NCBI GenBank assembly: GCA_016617855.1
Contig: JAECUM010003646.1
Location: 62,001-126,000, forward strand
DNA length: 64,000 nt
Source: Megalonaias nervosa
Taxonomy: Eukaryota; Mollusca; Bivalvia; Unionida; Unionidae
Reading direction: 5' to 3'
Made by a program: the position numbers and the translations under genes. Below the pieces are notes generated by a model, which ran no database searches, had not been told where the DNA came from, and worked only from the letters and a program-made list of their open reading frames with translations. Shown here piece after piece: positions 28,801-43,800 of the stretch. Position 1 is the first letter of the stretch, and each line of letters opens with the position of its first letter.

Positions 28801-31800
28801 GCTGTTGTACAGAAACTGAACACTGGTTGCTCACCATTTCTTTCTTTTACCTAACATCACTGTATTTTAAACATACAAAAAAACAAATAAATTTATATTA
28901 TTTGAAACATTCTTTTTCATCTATCTTTTCTTTCAATTTTTAAAATTTCTGAATTTGACTTGCATGACAAGACTTTAAGGACAAGCACCTGCAGACATCT
29001 CTATGGGACTTATGAGCTCTCTTTCAAGTCATATTTTGTTATCTAAGAAATCCGGATGTTGCTATCTTGTCAGATAAATAATGCCATAACCATAAGATGA
29101 GACTATATATTTAGCTGACAGCAGTTTACAATATAATAAATGAATAAAACATTTCATGCTCAAAGTCTGTTATCAGACTCCTGTATATGCTATTAGAATG
29201 GTGATAAATACAAATCCTGAAGACATAATGATAAGCTCAAGTTATATTTCAGAAACTTTTACCGAGTCAATCTTGTTCATACTGTCATATTATTAATTGT
29301 AGAAACAAACAACATACTGCAGCAAAACATCCTCCCCATCTAGCTACACTGTATACAAATAAGTATGTATAGCTTTTACCTGGTCATGTTGGCTCATGCG
29401 GTATGGCATCTGTCTGCCATAATGCCTGTAACATTGAAACAGGGTGAGTGGCTCAGACAGTAAGACATCTATCTGCCATAATACCCATAACATGGCAACA
29501 GTGAGTAGCTCAGACAACAAGACTTTTTGTCTGCCATAACAACTGTAACATGGCAACAGTGTGAGTAGCTCAGACAGTAAGCCATCTGTCTGCCATAATA
29601 TCCATAACATGGCAACAGTGTGAGCAGCTCAGATAATAAGACTTATCTCTGCCTTAATACCCATAACATGGCAACAGTGGGTAGATCTGACAGTAAGACA
29701 TCTGGAATCTCTGATAATACCCATAACACCACAACAATGTGAGTGAGTCAGTAAGGATTCTGCCTGCTTTAATACTCATAACATGCCAACTTTGTTAGTA
29801 GTTCAGACAGTAAGGATTTTCTCTTTCTTAATACCCATAAACACAGAAATAGTGTAAGCAGCTCAGACAGTTAGGCATCTGTTTGCCATAATACCCATAA
29901 CACGGCAAGTGTCAATAGCTAAGACAGTAAAACATCTATTTGCCACAATACCCATAACATAACATAACAACAGCAACAGTGTGAGTTGCTTAGAAAGTAA
30001 GGATTTTGTCAGCCATAATAAAAACAATGGGAAGATGGTTTTATTAAAAAAAAAACACAATTTTAATCTATTTACTCATAAGGCAAACTCTATGACATAT
30101 TAATCTCTTTACTTGTAAGGCAAACTGATGTATGACAGTTTTAATGTCACAATGAAACTTGAATGATTTTTAAGTTGGCTTATTGATTAGATATATTCAC
30201 TGTTGATTCCCATTGGTTGGTTCGTATCTTTTTCAAAATCAAATCTCTATGCAGCATCATGGCATAAATAAAATAAAAATACACTGATATCATCAGGGCT
30301 GTTCCAGTAAAACGTATACCCCATGGAGGGGAAGGCACTTTCAAATTCAACCAACCCACAACAGAAGCAATTTTAAAAAATTAAGATCCACCGTCAGATA
30401 TGTTTTAATCGAAAAACACTGCCCCCTACAGAAGCATATTTTTTTACATAATCTCTGGCTATTGGTTAGTGGGTGGTAGAAGCAATTTTAATATTGGGTT
30501 GGGGACAGAAGCGATTTAAATGACAGCTGGCTTGAGGTAATCTATTGAATTCTTATAGATCATATAATCTACTGCAGATTTTGTATTCATTCATTATAAT
30601 CAATCTTTTGACCTTTTGTTTGTTTGTCTGTCAGCCATGTATGTCTCTGATACTATGAAAAATCACAAATTTTCTTGGTGGCTTATTATCTGTAGATGTC
30701 ATTGATCAGTCCCTTAATATCTTCTAATTTAATGTCCATGAATATAGATTTTATATTAGGGATTTTTATTCTAATACAGAAATCATGAATTTGTATCCTT
30801 ACTAAACTGTGTGTTTACTAATGTGATCATTATGTTTTGCTATTTTTCTTTGTTCTCAGGCATGCTGCTTTTGATTAGAATAATAGTTATATCTTGTATT
30901 GCTTTAAATGTGTGGTCAGATGCTATGATTCTCTTATTATTTTTTTCAATAAATGTTTTGGTAAACTTATAACACACGATTTGTCAGAAAAAATCATTAA
31001 TGCCTTTGAAAGCAATGTCGCTTTAATTCTGCCTACTTTTACACTATATCATTTCTTGTAAGAACACATATTTCACTTACTGACGTCTTATTTTTATGCC
31101 TTGTTGCAAGACTAATATAAAGTTTAAAAAAGTTTTTAAAAAAAGAAATATAGCAAGTCAAACATTTTTATATCATAAATTAGATTTTAAAAAATGCATG
31201 AAAGTTAAGGAATCATTTTTTCCCAGAGTACTCATAAAATCAATGTCATTGCAGTTAACTGTATTGTCAACAGCATCATCATCATCACTGATGTCCTAGC
31301 AATAGCATTCTGCACTTTTAATCCAGTTGTCACAGGTTCTATCTCCCACCTCTAGTCTTTCATACGAGACTTATATTTATGGTCTGAGGGGCTTTCATGG
31401 CAGAGAATAAGATGCTTGTCTTGTGATACAGATCTGAGGGGCTTCCATGGCAGAGTAGTACAAGATGTTTGTCATGTGATTACTTGCCTCCAATGTGTAA
31501 ATGAGAATGTTGCCAGTTACTTGTGGAAGGTCAGTGGTTCTACATAAGTGGTGTTTGGTGTCTCAAAAGTAATTGGATTTTCTTCAGCAGTAAAACTGGC
31601 TGCCATATATAGATTCTCTTGATCTGAAAATGGTGTAAAGGCTATAATGATCTAATGAAACCGGAGATCTCATGTTTAAATGACTTCGGCTGTTGGAGAT
31701 AAACATCAAATCAACAGAGGCTCCATGTGCCCTAGTATACTAAAGTGCTTGCTTTTACAGATCACTTGCACATATCACAGAGTGAGTTTTTGTCACAGAT

Positions 31801-34800
31801 CAACCAATTTGGGTTGGTGGTCTTTCGGGGTTCTTCCTCCACCTAATATACTGTTAACCCCCCCACCAAAAACAAAGCAAACCAAACCAAACTAAATCAA
31901 CCAACTAATCAACTGTGGCAACAGCAGCAAAGGTACTAGTCCATCATGTTTGTCACAGCTGTACGAGTTTATAAAATTTGACTCCAGTAATTTTTGTAGA
32001 CCTTTTGAATATTGTCAATTATGCCTTTCTGACCGTTACGTAAAAGTCATCATCAGTTGGTACAAATGGATTTTTCATGGTGAGCATATGAGATGGAGAA
32101 GTCCTGAGCAATCCTGCACACACGCTGCCAAAAAGTTTACATTTTAGCTCACTTAAAGTTTCTCTAACAATGTCCATCGTTCCAACCAGTACTGTTATAA
32201 CTTATTCAAGCTATGTTCACTGTTATCTGGAGATGTGCATCTGAAATAAATATTTGTAACAAAGTATGAGAATGCATCAGTGTTTTTCAATGAAGCATTT
32301 GAACTGAGCAACAACCAGAATCAACAAACCAGAATCACATCTCTCAGGCAGAAGTACAGTGTAGAATCATAATCTGCCAGCAGATTTTTCAATCTTTAAA
32401 TTTGCCGAATTCTTTTCCAACCATACTGATTCAGTGGACATAATCACCAGAATGGACAGAAACAGACCAGAACAGATATAACCAAAAGGTTAAAATCAAT
32501 TTGAGTAGCTAAATTCATGTGGTTTAGTTAACTGTACATCCTTTATTGTCTTCCCTTTGATGCAATTTCTTACTGAAGCTGAGAAAATAATGTTGCACAC
32601 ATCAAAAAAGAGGCACACTTCTACTCATTACTGTTGTAATTATACTTCTCCATTCCAGCCTGTTCTTATGATCTTGTCCCCCCACATACTGTTTGTCATG
32701 TTTATGATATGTATCTAAATTTGTCACTTACTTTTCCTACTACTATACTAATTGTTTGTGAATATGCATATCAATGTGAAATGCAATGGGGAGACTAAAT
32801 CCAAAACAGAAAACCTCTACATTTCTGGATATATTCTGCTTGGATTCCATGTTTCTGCACAAAACATTGTAAACCATTGTAAACCTGCAAACACCATGAT
32901 ATTAAAATTCAATAACTTAAAATTTCGAGTGCTCATGATCAAATTTGTATCAGTATATACACATCTATGATGACAGCTTTTGTGAAAAGAAAACCATAAC
33001 AGCTGCACCATTTTCTGGATCTACACAAATTTGAAATGTGTGCTTTCAATACTACACCAGAGAGTCAGGTACTGATTTCAGTAACAAGTCTTCCAAACTC
33101 AGGTCTGTAAAGGGATGGAAATTATGTTAATAAAACAATGTCCCTGACTTTTTTCAGTTACAAGTAGGACAAGCTCTCAAAAGATTCTTTTTACTAAAAT
33201 CTTACTTTCATTATCAACCAATCAGGGAGAGTCAAACGATGTATACTCTATTTTGTCTTCGCTGATTTATAGTATGGTTCTTGTTCTTTTATATCTTTAG
33301 TAATGTGAGTCCTTCAACAACTCTCAATAGTTGTATGCTTTTTCTGACCATGCTGACTGGACACACTGTAAGATAATGGTCAAGTAACAGAAATACCATG
33401 GGATAACCAGAGACCAATAAAATCAAATAAAATGGTCAAGTTATCTCCCCTGCAGGGATGCTGCCAGGATTTCATCTAAGTTTTGTGTGTGTGTGATCTC
33501 CAATGAGGAAGTGGTGGCAGGAGGAATAGCATTATTAAATATCTCCCTAACACTTAAATATCTGTCACTCTTTCTTACTGTTCCACTCTGTTAAGGCTCT
33601 ACTGAAATCAAAATACTCAAAGAGATGTCATCTTTAGTTGTATAGTGATTATTACTGTGATGTCATTGGGCATGGTCACGTGGTTGTGGTGGGGTCTTGG
33701 TTGGGATGGCAGAAAGACCATAGGCTTACTCCATATTTGACAGCTAATTATGATGTTGTCAAAAGAATTAAACTTTTTCTAAAAATTCAGTTGGACTCAG
33801 ATTATATACTTGATTCATAGTCAATGAACAGGTTCTAAATTTGATGTGTTTATTTTGGAGCCATGTTCCTCCATCACATTCAGATCTGAATATACTAAAG
33901 GTGAAATTAGAACAGTTGCATCCTAAATTACTATCATGGCAACTTTAAATGTTATTTAATGTGAGACTTTAATGCCAGAACTCATAGCTTCATTGATTTT
34001 TGGGTTAAAAAATGAGTACATTTACCATAGAGAAAATATGGCAACATCATGATAGTGTTAGAATCAGCATGTCAATATACTTTGTTACAACAAAACAAAC
34101 CTTATGGGGAAATAAGCATTGATACACTTGCTGTTTGCTGCTATCACCTAAACAGACCTATGGTGAGGCTCAAGCAGTTTTATTTTTTAATGACTGTAGA
34201 GATGAAAGGTTTCTTTCATGCCCATGGGCAAACATTTCATTTAAACTTTGTTTCATTTAAACAAGTAATCTGATAGAAACCATTTTCCTTATTTGAGTTT
34301 CTTGAACTCCTGACCCCAATAGCTTTCTACATGATTGAGTAATCTTCAACATTTGATGTAAAGTTCAAGTTATTAAAATGCATGAAAAAAAGTATTTTCC
34401 TTCATGTGTCAGGGTAACTTTGACATTGTAACTTTTGAGATATACATTTCTTCCTTGTTAGAAGTGCTAGATATTCTTGGTTAACGTACGCAGTGTTTTA
34501 TTTACAAATGGCTTCATGTAAGTCATTTGACTCATCGAGGCAAAAAACAGTGAGTCAAAATCCAAACCACTGAGTCCTATTCAAGCCAATGATCAGTCTT
34601 CAGTAGTTTTTAAAAAAATAATTATATTATTCAAATATACAACAAAAATATTAGTTATATAATGTGACTAAAGCCAATAAGGCAATTCCCTTGCCAGAAG
34701 CATCTGAATATTCTATATTTGTTAAAAATCTTGTTGATGGTTTCATGTCATCAGAAATAATCTGAGCATATATGACAAGGCATTTATTGTTGACTATATC

Positions 34801-37800
34801 AGTACTTTTATCTGCCATTACTGTCACAAATGACGAATTTTGCAGGTCATGTATAAGACTATCCTCAACAATGTTTGACAGGCTTTCCAGTACCTCTGAA
34901 CATGTAGTAGCTGAGTCATACTGATCGGCGAATTCTTCAAAATGCCAATGGCATCAATTTCTTCAGCTGTTAAGTGGTGTATTAAATTAGGAAGAGATTT
35001 GTATTTTAAAAAAGGGATGTCTTCTACACTCAGCCAACGTACACACTTAAGTAGCACTTTCACTGCTATGTCTTGTTTGTAAAACTGCATTAAAATCTGC
35101 CTGGTACTGTGGACCTTCAATCAGCAGTTTGTGTTCTGGTAACCCAGCATGCCTTGCCATTGTAATTCTGAAAGTTATTGTTTTTTGCACATTTGGTCAT
35201 GGAGGTTTTTTTTAGCCTCTGTACATATATGGCAAAACATAAAGGCATCTTCACTGTTACATTCTTCACTTAACGTTTTGAAAATGTAGCCAGCTGTATG
35301 TTTTCAGCTATTGCTGCACAAAATTATGTTTCATCTTATGAGTAACTGGTACCTCATCTTTAGATGATGAAGGCTTCACTGATTCGATAACAATACTATT
35401 ATCGATGGTTGATTGTAAAAACGTGATCCAAATAATAATTTCGTTTGTTTCCAATCTATTTTAATTTGTTTGCCTTGGACGCCATTTACAGTCGAATGCC
35501 GACAGTATCTAGGAACAATGCAAGGCATACAATTGAATGAATGGAAATTGTTGCTTCGTTGCGTGACAAGGATGCGCATAAATAATAGTTTTTCATGAGA
35601 ATCACTTTAAAATCATGTTTATTTTCCACCTCTTTCTTGTGTGTGGTGTTTATACGGTTCAAACATTCTGTTGCTACAAATGATGCGACAGTTACAGGTC
35701 ACATAAGGACAGCTTCAGGCTCCACACTCACTTGTAACCCTATGTATTATGATAACATCAGCGTAAGAACTGATGTGCACATATTTTCCCTGTTTGAAAG
35801 AGTTGTAATCTAGCCAATAAAGCAGTTAGAGCAACCTCTATTTTGTGTTAATCAGCAAAACATAACATTGGTGTGCGTCAATTTACGTACCGGCAAAGAT
35901 TTTTAGACCAAACCTGTGTTTTGTGTTAATCAGCAAAATATAACATTGGGGTGCGTCAATTTACGTACCATCAACGACTTTTGTGCGTCAAATCCGAAAA
36001 GTCTGCATATTTGACGCATGGGTAGATAAAACACTGCATACATAATCAAAACATTATATGTTTCTTCTCAAACAACTCAATTTGGTGCAAATTACATTGT
36101 TTTTTAATGATAGTGAGAATTCTTGATGTGTAAAAATTGCACAAGAAACGAACGACATCAGATCAGGAAATTAATACAACTTGGGAAAAACTGATAGGAA
36201 TATGCAGAAATAGTGATAGTATTATTTAAATGGAATATGTGGTTACAATACGAGTGCTGGTTCTATAACTTTGCAAAATACATCTCGTAGAACTATTCTG
36301 TTGTTTCTAACAACACTGTAATATGGTAATAGTTTTTGCACACATGAAGTTGACCCACTTTTTACTTTAATCCCTTGCTAATTAATAGTTTTAGATTTTA
36401 CAACAAAACACATTTTACCTTTTGACAATACTACATGATCACAAATATTTAGATTGTAAGAAAATAGAAGTTACAATTTTATTAAAAGTATTGGTACCAG
36501 TAAAACTAAAAGAGATGGTAAAAAAAAGAACCAGGATGAACAGATTAGTAGTGTAGTAAAGAATCCATATATCAGAATGACATCAAGTATTTTTTCATCA
36601 ATTTCATCATTAGTTAATGACACTGCTTCAAAATGTTGTGTACTAGATAACAGTAATCCAATTTGTAATACAAATACCAAATGATGGCTTGGAACTAAGT
36701 GCCAAAAGGTCTGCAGAAAATATCAACATCCTTAAAATATACACAGGAATAACCAAACACAAACAGGACAAATTTTATCCATCTTGCTTTAGAGTTTACA
36801 CATTTCATTCAGTTTCTTATGTTTAATGTCATTCAATTTTTGCACATAGAGAGCATGTACTTCATTTGGTAATACATTAGCATGATATGAAAGTTAGTCT
36901 CGTAAATCTTTTGTTGCCATAGTGGTTCTGCCAACTAGAGATCTACACACACTTAATTAGGTTGTACAGGGATTCTCTGATGTTCCCTATGAGCATTAAT
37001 CTGTTGTTTCTGAATTTAATATGATCCTCCTCCTCTGTATGAATATTATTCTGTGCTGAGAACTCCCTTTCATTGCCTGCTGTCTGAAACGCATATGCAT
37101 AACTAACTTGAACAAGTTACTGTTCTTTATGGTTGTGCAATTTTCAACATCTCACAGGTATGGCCCCATGGGTATTCTCTCTCTGATATCTCTGTTCCAA
37201 AAAGAAAAGTTTTCACTAACATGAACCCTGCCAAAGATTCACTTCCTTGACTCAGTGCTTTGCTGCCTCTAATGCCAGATTTTTTTCTCTTCCATAAGGT
37301 TGTATTAGGGTTTTAAGTCCAACATTCCCATAGTCTGCCTGTTCAGACATGGGTATCTTGAATAAATATAACCGGCATCATATCCAACATGTACATCGGA
37401 CTCGCATTCAACATCAAATTTGGGCACAAAATCACACAATGGTATTTCCAGTAACATTTTCCCAATGTCCAACAGACTGATATACATAAAATTCATTGTC
37501 ATCATAGGTATCACCAGCCAGTATTTGCCAACTGAAAATGTCGTCTGACGACAAACCCTGTTGTGATTCAGCCATTTTGGTTTCCTAAGTGGCCCTTTTT
37601 TTGAAACACACATTTGTAAAACTTCCATTGTGAAAGTAAGGTTAAAACTCCATAAAATGCTTGTTCCAGGGCTCAATGAACCAATCAAATTTAGTTTATC
37701 AGCCATTCATGTTGAACCGAAGTATCCAGCTATTTTAATGTTTGCCTTCCTGAATCTGGATGTCGCATAAAACGCTGCAATACTGCGACTGGCAGCGTGA

Positions 37801-40800
37801 ATTACGCCGTGAAATGCACTTTTAAAGTTAAAAGTTGAATAAAAATTGCATACTGCGCAAAGCACGTTTTATATCCGTGACGTTGACATAATTTGCGGAA
37901 TGCGTATCACTGTTTTAAAAGTACGCGAATTCGTACAAATTAGGTGCACTCGCGTGTACTGGCATCATTTTCTGACCCAATGTTTTTATTCATGTTAGAC
38001 CGCTAGGAGGGGGTTAGATGAGATTTTAAATATATATTGGTTGTTGTATTTTTTCTGACAACCCCACGAGCGATTTCTCATTTTGTTAACACAACCCACA
38101 ACAGAATTAATTTTCCTAATCAACCTTCCACTGTCAGAATCAAAATAGTTTGAAACACAACCTCCTACCAAAGTTTTTTTGAAGTGCCGTCCCCGGGGGG
38201 GAATTATGTTTTTCTGGAACAGCCCTCACTTAAACACAGTGAATAATTTATGCATATGCCCTATCAATGTGAAATGGATGGAAAAAATTTAAAAAAAAAA
38301 TCAATAGCTTCTTTCATCTCTATCAGCATGCCATGTCCCTGGTGGGTGGCATATGGACACAAAACATTCAGTAATAAAAATGAAGCAAACATCACTTCAT
38401 AGGTATATTATACAATATGTCATGAAATATGAGAGGGGACAGAAAATGCCCTTTATCAAATACAGCCCTTTCATGCATGACATAGCACATCTTCTTTATC
38501 AACAAAGTATTTTTGCAGTCACTTAATATAAATCTCTGTGGAAAAGATCTGAAAATTTGGTGAAGACATGACAGAAAAACTTGTAAAATAATAGTACCAT
38601 ATGCATTACATAAAAAATAAACAATTTATTGATATTTTTTATAAAATAAGTCCCTTTGAAAATTTATAGATTTAGCACCTGTTTCATGTTCTAACACTGG
38701 TACTGGAAATGTGGAGAGAAGATGAAGGAAAGAAAAACAAAATCGTGCAATAGTTACCCGAGTTGGCATGTATGCACTTTCCAATCCACAGCAGAACTTT
38801 GTGTCTAAGTTCAGCATTCACCTTCAGCAGATTAAATATCAGCAAGTAGGCCTGCTCACATGTCTTGTTCAAGGGCTAGAGCAAAATCAGTTACGTATTA
38901 TACATGATACAAATACAATGAAAAAAAACGATATGTACGAAAATGTTTCACATTTATTTAAAATTCTGTGCCATCCTCCTGTAATTGGCAAACATTTCTT
39001 TTTCTCTTTCCTGTTCCAGACAAAGTTTCACCCATGAATGTCGTAACAAACAAACAAATTCAACAATATTTTGTTCCATGCTTATCATGGTAATATTGAA
39101 AAATATCACAATAACGAAATCTGATGGAGACTTTTGTTGTGACCCTATGGTTTAAAACTATGAAACAGAAAGAAGCAAAACTATGAAGTTTAATAAAACA
39201 AACAAATTTATTTCCCTAAAATACAGTGAAAATTTATGACACAGTATTGTAAATTAAATCCCATATAATCCTAAGTGTTCTATCACAAGTTCATCAGTAT
39301 AAAATGTCCTGAATGAATTTCAAGAGTCTTGAATGTCCTCATGTATCACACTGATATAATCCAGAAGTCTCTGAATGAGTTCTCAATAATTTAAAAGTAG
39401 CGTTTTAAGTCCAAAAGCTCATTCAGCGCTTTGTAATTCCAAAAAAACAATCTAAATAAAAATTCCTCTTAAATTATTTTGAACACAACTGCAAACTCTA
39501 ATCATAGATTCCCAAATAGTGATATCAAATAGGTATGAATAATTGTTTATCAAATCCTACTAATTTTGCTTGATCCAAGACAATAGAATTTCTTGGGGGG
39601 AAAACCTTGGTATTACTCAAATTCAAGTAAAAATCTTGTTTACTTTTTAGAATGATAAAAATTAGGAAGGCATTACCCTCAATCATGACAAAAATTAGGT
39701 ACGAATTACCCTCAATCATGACAAAAATTAGGTAGGCCTTACCCTCAGTCATGACAAAAATTAAGCACACAATACATAACACCTTGGGCAGACATGTGAA
39801 GTAACCAGTTTTTACTGCCTTATCTTAAAAAGCATTAGAGGAAAAGTGCAGAAAATAATTTAAAATATGATCAGTGACATTGATCTTGAAGAGATGCCAT
39901 ACAATTGAGAACTATAAGTGTATCATACTTCATTCCAATGCTTCTAACAATTATTAGGAGAATTAAAAAAAAGAACCAGTAAAATATTGACCTTGAGGAC
40001 AGAAAATGAAAATGCAATACAACACATCTTTTAGCAATAGTAAGTATCCCAAGCTTCATCCATTTATCTTAAACAGCTGTCAAGTTAAAATGTAGAAGGG
40101 CAAATGTGACTGAAACTTAAAATATTGACTTGTGACCTTGCCCTTAACGACAGGCTTGCAAAATCCTATACAACACATCCTTAGAGATAGTTATAGTTAT
40201 AAATTTCCATTGCTTCATCTCAAATGACCTAAAAATTACAGTGTGTGAGGAAATGTGTAACAGAGAAATTCAACATCTAACCCAATGACACAGTCCTTCA
40301 AGACAATATGGTATGCAACACACATGGTAATAATGACATATAAGCATACCAAGTTGCATCCACTGATCTCAAACAGAGTGGAAAGAAGAGTGATGGAAAA
40401 CACAAATTATTGAGATGTGACCTTGACCCTGAAGATATGGCACCCAATATTAAATAAAACACACCTTCTAGTGATGAAATAAAAGTACAGAAAGTTCTGT
40501 CCCTTAATTTCAAATGGCTTCAGTTATAGAGCAGAAGGGAAAGTGTGATGGAAAAGGTAAAATACTGAGCTGTGACCTTGACCTTGATGATAGCAGCCCC
40601 AATGTAGTTGTTGTTGTTGTTGTTGTAGGGCTTAACGCCATTTTTCAGCAGACTATTGGCTATACATGGCGGCCAGTATTAATGGTGGAGGAAGAAACCG
40701 GGAAATCCCCGGAAAGAACCACCGACCCACGAGAAGCTACTGGCAAGCTTTCTCATATATCCTCATTCGCCAAATCCGAGACTCGAACGCACGCAGACAG

Positions 40801-43800
40801 AGGTGAGATGGCAGTGATCCATAACGGAGAATGATTTAGACCACTCGGCCACTCGGGGACCCCCCCAATGTAGTACAAGTCATACCTTCTAGTGATGATA
40901 GTAATATAGAAATGACAGGTTCTAGACCATTTATGTTTACCATTATCCCAATTTTCATTTCCTAACCTCAAATGGCTTTAAAGTTAGAGAGTGCATGGGA
41001 AAGTATGATAGAAAAACATCAAATGTTAACCTGGACACTTTGACCCTGAAGATAGTATCACAGTAATATGGAAAGCAAATTTTTCTAATAAATTATGTTT
41101 CTCTTAGAATACTTAAACACATTAACATTGGGAATATGAGTTTGCCATGTTCCAAATCCAGCCCTACTCTGTATTTTCTGTATTTTATAGAATGGCTTAA
41201 TGAGATAAGCCTTCTGAAATTTGAGGAATGTCCCTGACCTCACATAACTACTTGATGTAAAGTTTTTCTTATGCACAATGTATTACAATAATGAGGCAAT
41301 GGATTGCTGTCTACATTTATGTGTGTACTTTTTAGAACTTTCACTCTACCTGCCATATATTTTTCTCTGTGATATCGTGCTCCTGTTTGGTAGCTGATGA
41401 TGGGTTAGTGAAGAAATGAAAAGGTCCCATGTCAGATTCTGGAATACAACTGTAACTAAGTGTCCTGCCTAACAGGGTCCTTTCGTATGCTTTTCCACTC
41501 CCCCAGTCTGAAGGAACGCTGTATTTAATAAAGAACTGAAGAAAAAAAGGCAAATAAATTAAGACATTTAGCTATTTTACAGAAACATACTGAAAACGGT
41601 TCCTTAGTAAAGACAATGAAAGACTTTCGTAAGTCAGAGCTTGAAATCTGAATGCTGCAATTTCATCATCTTGTTATTATCAAAGCCTACTGAGCAGACA
41701 AACAAGCAGTCCATTTATTTACCAGATTAACTGCATTAAATGTATTACAATTAATATTCATACATCCATCACTTTTAAAACTGGTACAGTATAACTGATT
41801 GCCATGGCCAATTTCCAAGCTTTTTATTATACATGCCCCACGCTCCTGCCTCCATACATTGCAACCCCAACTTGTATAAATGCATATGCCCCACACTCTA
41901 ATCTCCACACATTGCAACCTCAAAACCAATACACATTTGCCCCACACTCCTACTTCTGCATATTGCAACCCCGAATCCAATACACATATCCCCACACTCA
42001 CACCAACACATATCGCTGCCCACACTCCGACCTCCACAAATTGCAACTCGAAATCCAATACACATATGCCCCTCACTCACACTTCTGCACATTGCAACTT
42101 CAAAGCCAATTCACATATGCCCCACTCTCACCAACACACACTGCTGCACCACACTCCCACCTCCACACATTGCAACCCCAAATCCAATATACATATGTCC
42201 CACACTCACACTTCTGCACATTGCAACCCAAATCCAATACACATATGCCCCACACTCACCCAAAACACACACTGCTGCCCCATATTCCCACCTCCACACA
42301 TTGCAACCCCAAATCCAATACACATATTAAGTATCCTCTGGCTACAACTGTGTGTAAAGACAGCTCTGAAAATAATCAACAATTACACAGCTCATTTCTA
42401 CTGTAGTCTCCAGTAGCCACTGTAAACATTAATTATCATGCAGAAATTTCATTACCACTGAACTTATCTCGACTATGAAATGTTCACCACTGTGACAGAA
42501 AAGACATAGAATAAACATTTTTTACCATAACATCAAGGGATAAGTAATATAATGAGTTGAAGAAAAAAACCCATTAATTTTTCTTTTAAACAAATATTTT
42601 TTTCTTAATATCTGCTTCAGAAGCTAATATGTTGGTCAAGTCAAGATTCTGTTTGATGAAAGTCAGTCTTGAACAAAACCATGGAGTTACACCCAGTATG
42701 ACCACTATTACAAGTAATGTTCATGCATCAGTAATTACCTTGACTAGCCACTACAGCTTAGGACTCACATGAAATGAATGCAGTACACTCATCTAATTCC
42801 TATACTCATTTACATATGAAAAACAGTTAACTTGCTGAGGCTAACCAACCACAATATACAATGTAAATTCATTAAATGGAAAATGTACCACTGAACAAAA
42901 GTATTTATTCCCACTTGAAACTGCACTAGCCTTAAATGGCTGAATAAAACATGAAAAAGCCACTCTGTGGTCACGAGATTAACAAAGATACTTAACCCAT
43001 GCCAATAAAAGCTTAAAAAGGTCACAATGACCTTCTTTGTGTTGAATGGTGAAGTACTTGCTGAGATGCATCCAATTATCAAACTATTTAATATAGAAAG
43101 AACACAATAAATGAACTTCATACACAAAATTCCAACAATACTGAAGCATCAATATTGATTAGAGACTGATTTGTAAAATATGTATTACTTGTTGGGACGC
43201 ACATCGTGATGATGTGTCATAATTTCATTTTGCTTAGTGTGCACACAGCATGCCAAAAAAACCCCTGTGGTCATGAGCTAAAAGTAAAAACTTACTCAAA
43301 TTCAGTCAATGAAAAAACATAGGTCATGATGAACTTCTTGTTGAGCTAATGCAATAGCTCTCATCTACTTCATACAGGTCAGCCAAAAATGTCACTGTAA
43401 CTGCAATTTTTGTGCATATGACCTTTGATCCCTCCCATGGGCTTAAAGAAAAGGAGGATGAAATTATAACCTCTTCCTGAAGATTACCATGTGGTCATAC
43501 TATCTAACATCTGTTTATTTGGTGTGAGTCATGGAGAAAGGACAGTATCAAATATCCCTGATGAAAAAAGAATAGGGATAAAGAAAACATAGACCAAAAT
43601 CATCAATACAATTTCCATACCTCAGCTAAATCAGGATTTGTGGTGAAGAACCCCAGTACTGCAATGTACCGAGCAACCTCAGTGTGCATCAGGGAGAAAT
43701 TCTGAAACCTGTCATTGATGAGGTCTAATATTGGGCTGAAAACTTGCTCAACTGATCCATCTTCTTCATTCTTCTTTATCTCCTGGACAACCTCACTCAA

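Noticed and set aside
34483..36044. 8-bp target duplication of the hAT-like element
   Set aside because: The flanking 8-mers AACGTACG and CATACATA do not match well enough to claim a duplication.
30296..38225. A single 7.9-kb transposon bounded by GGGCTGTTCCAG and CTGGAACAGCCC
   Set aside because: The internal phrases next to both ends are in the same orientation, so these are two partial copies of one short element; the hAT element between them has its own ends.
41804..42406. Plus-strand open frame of 200 codons
   Set aside because: It and its overlapping frames on both strands arise from the histidine/threonine/proline-coding minisatellite at 41810-42330; no splice or start context supports a gene.
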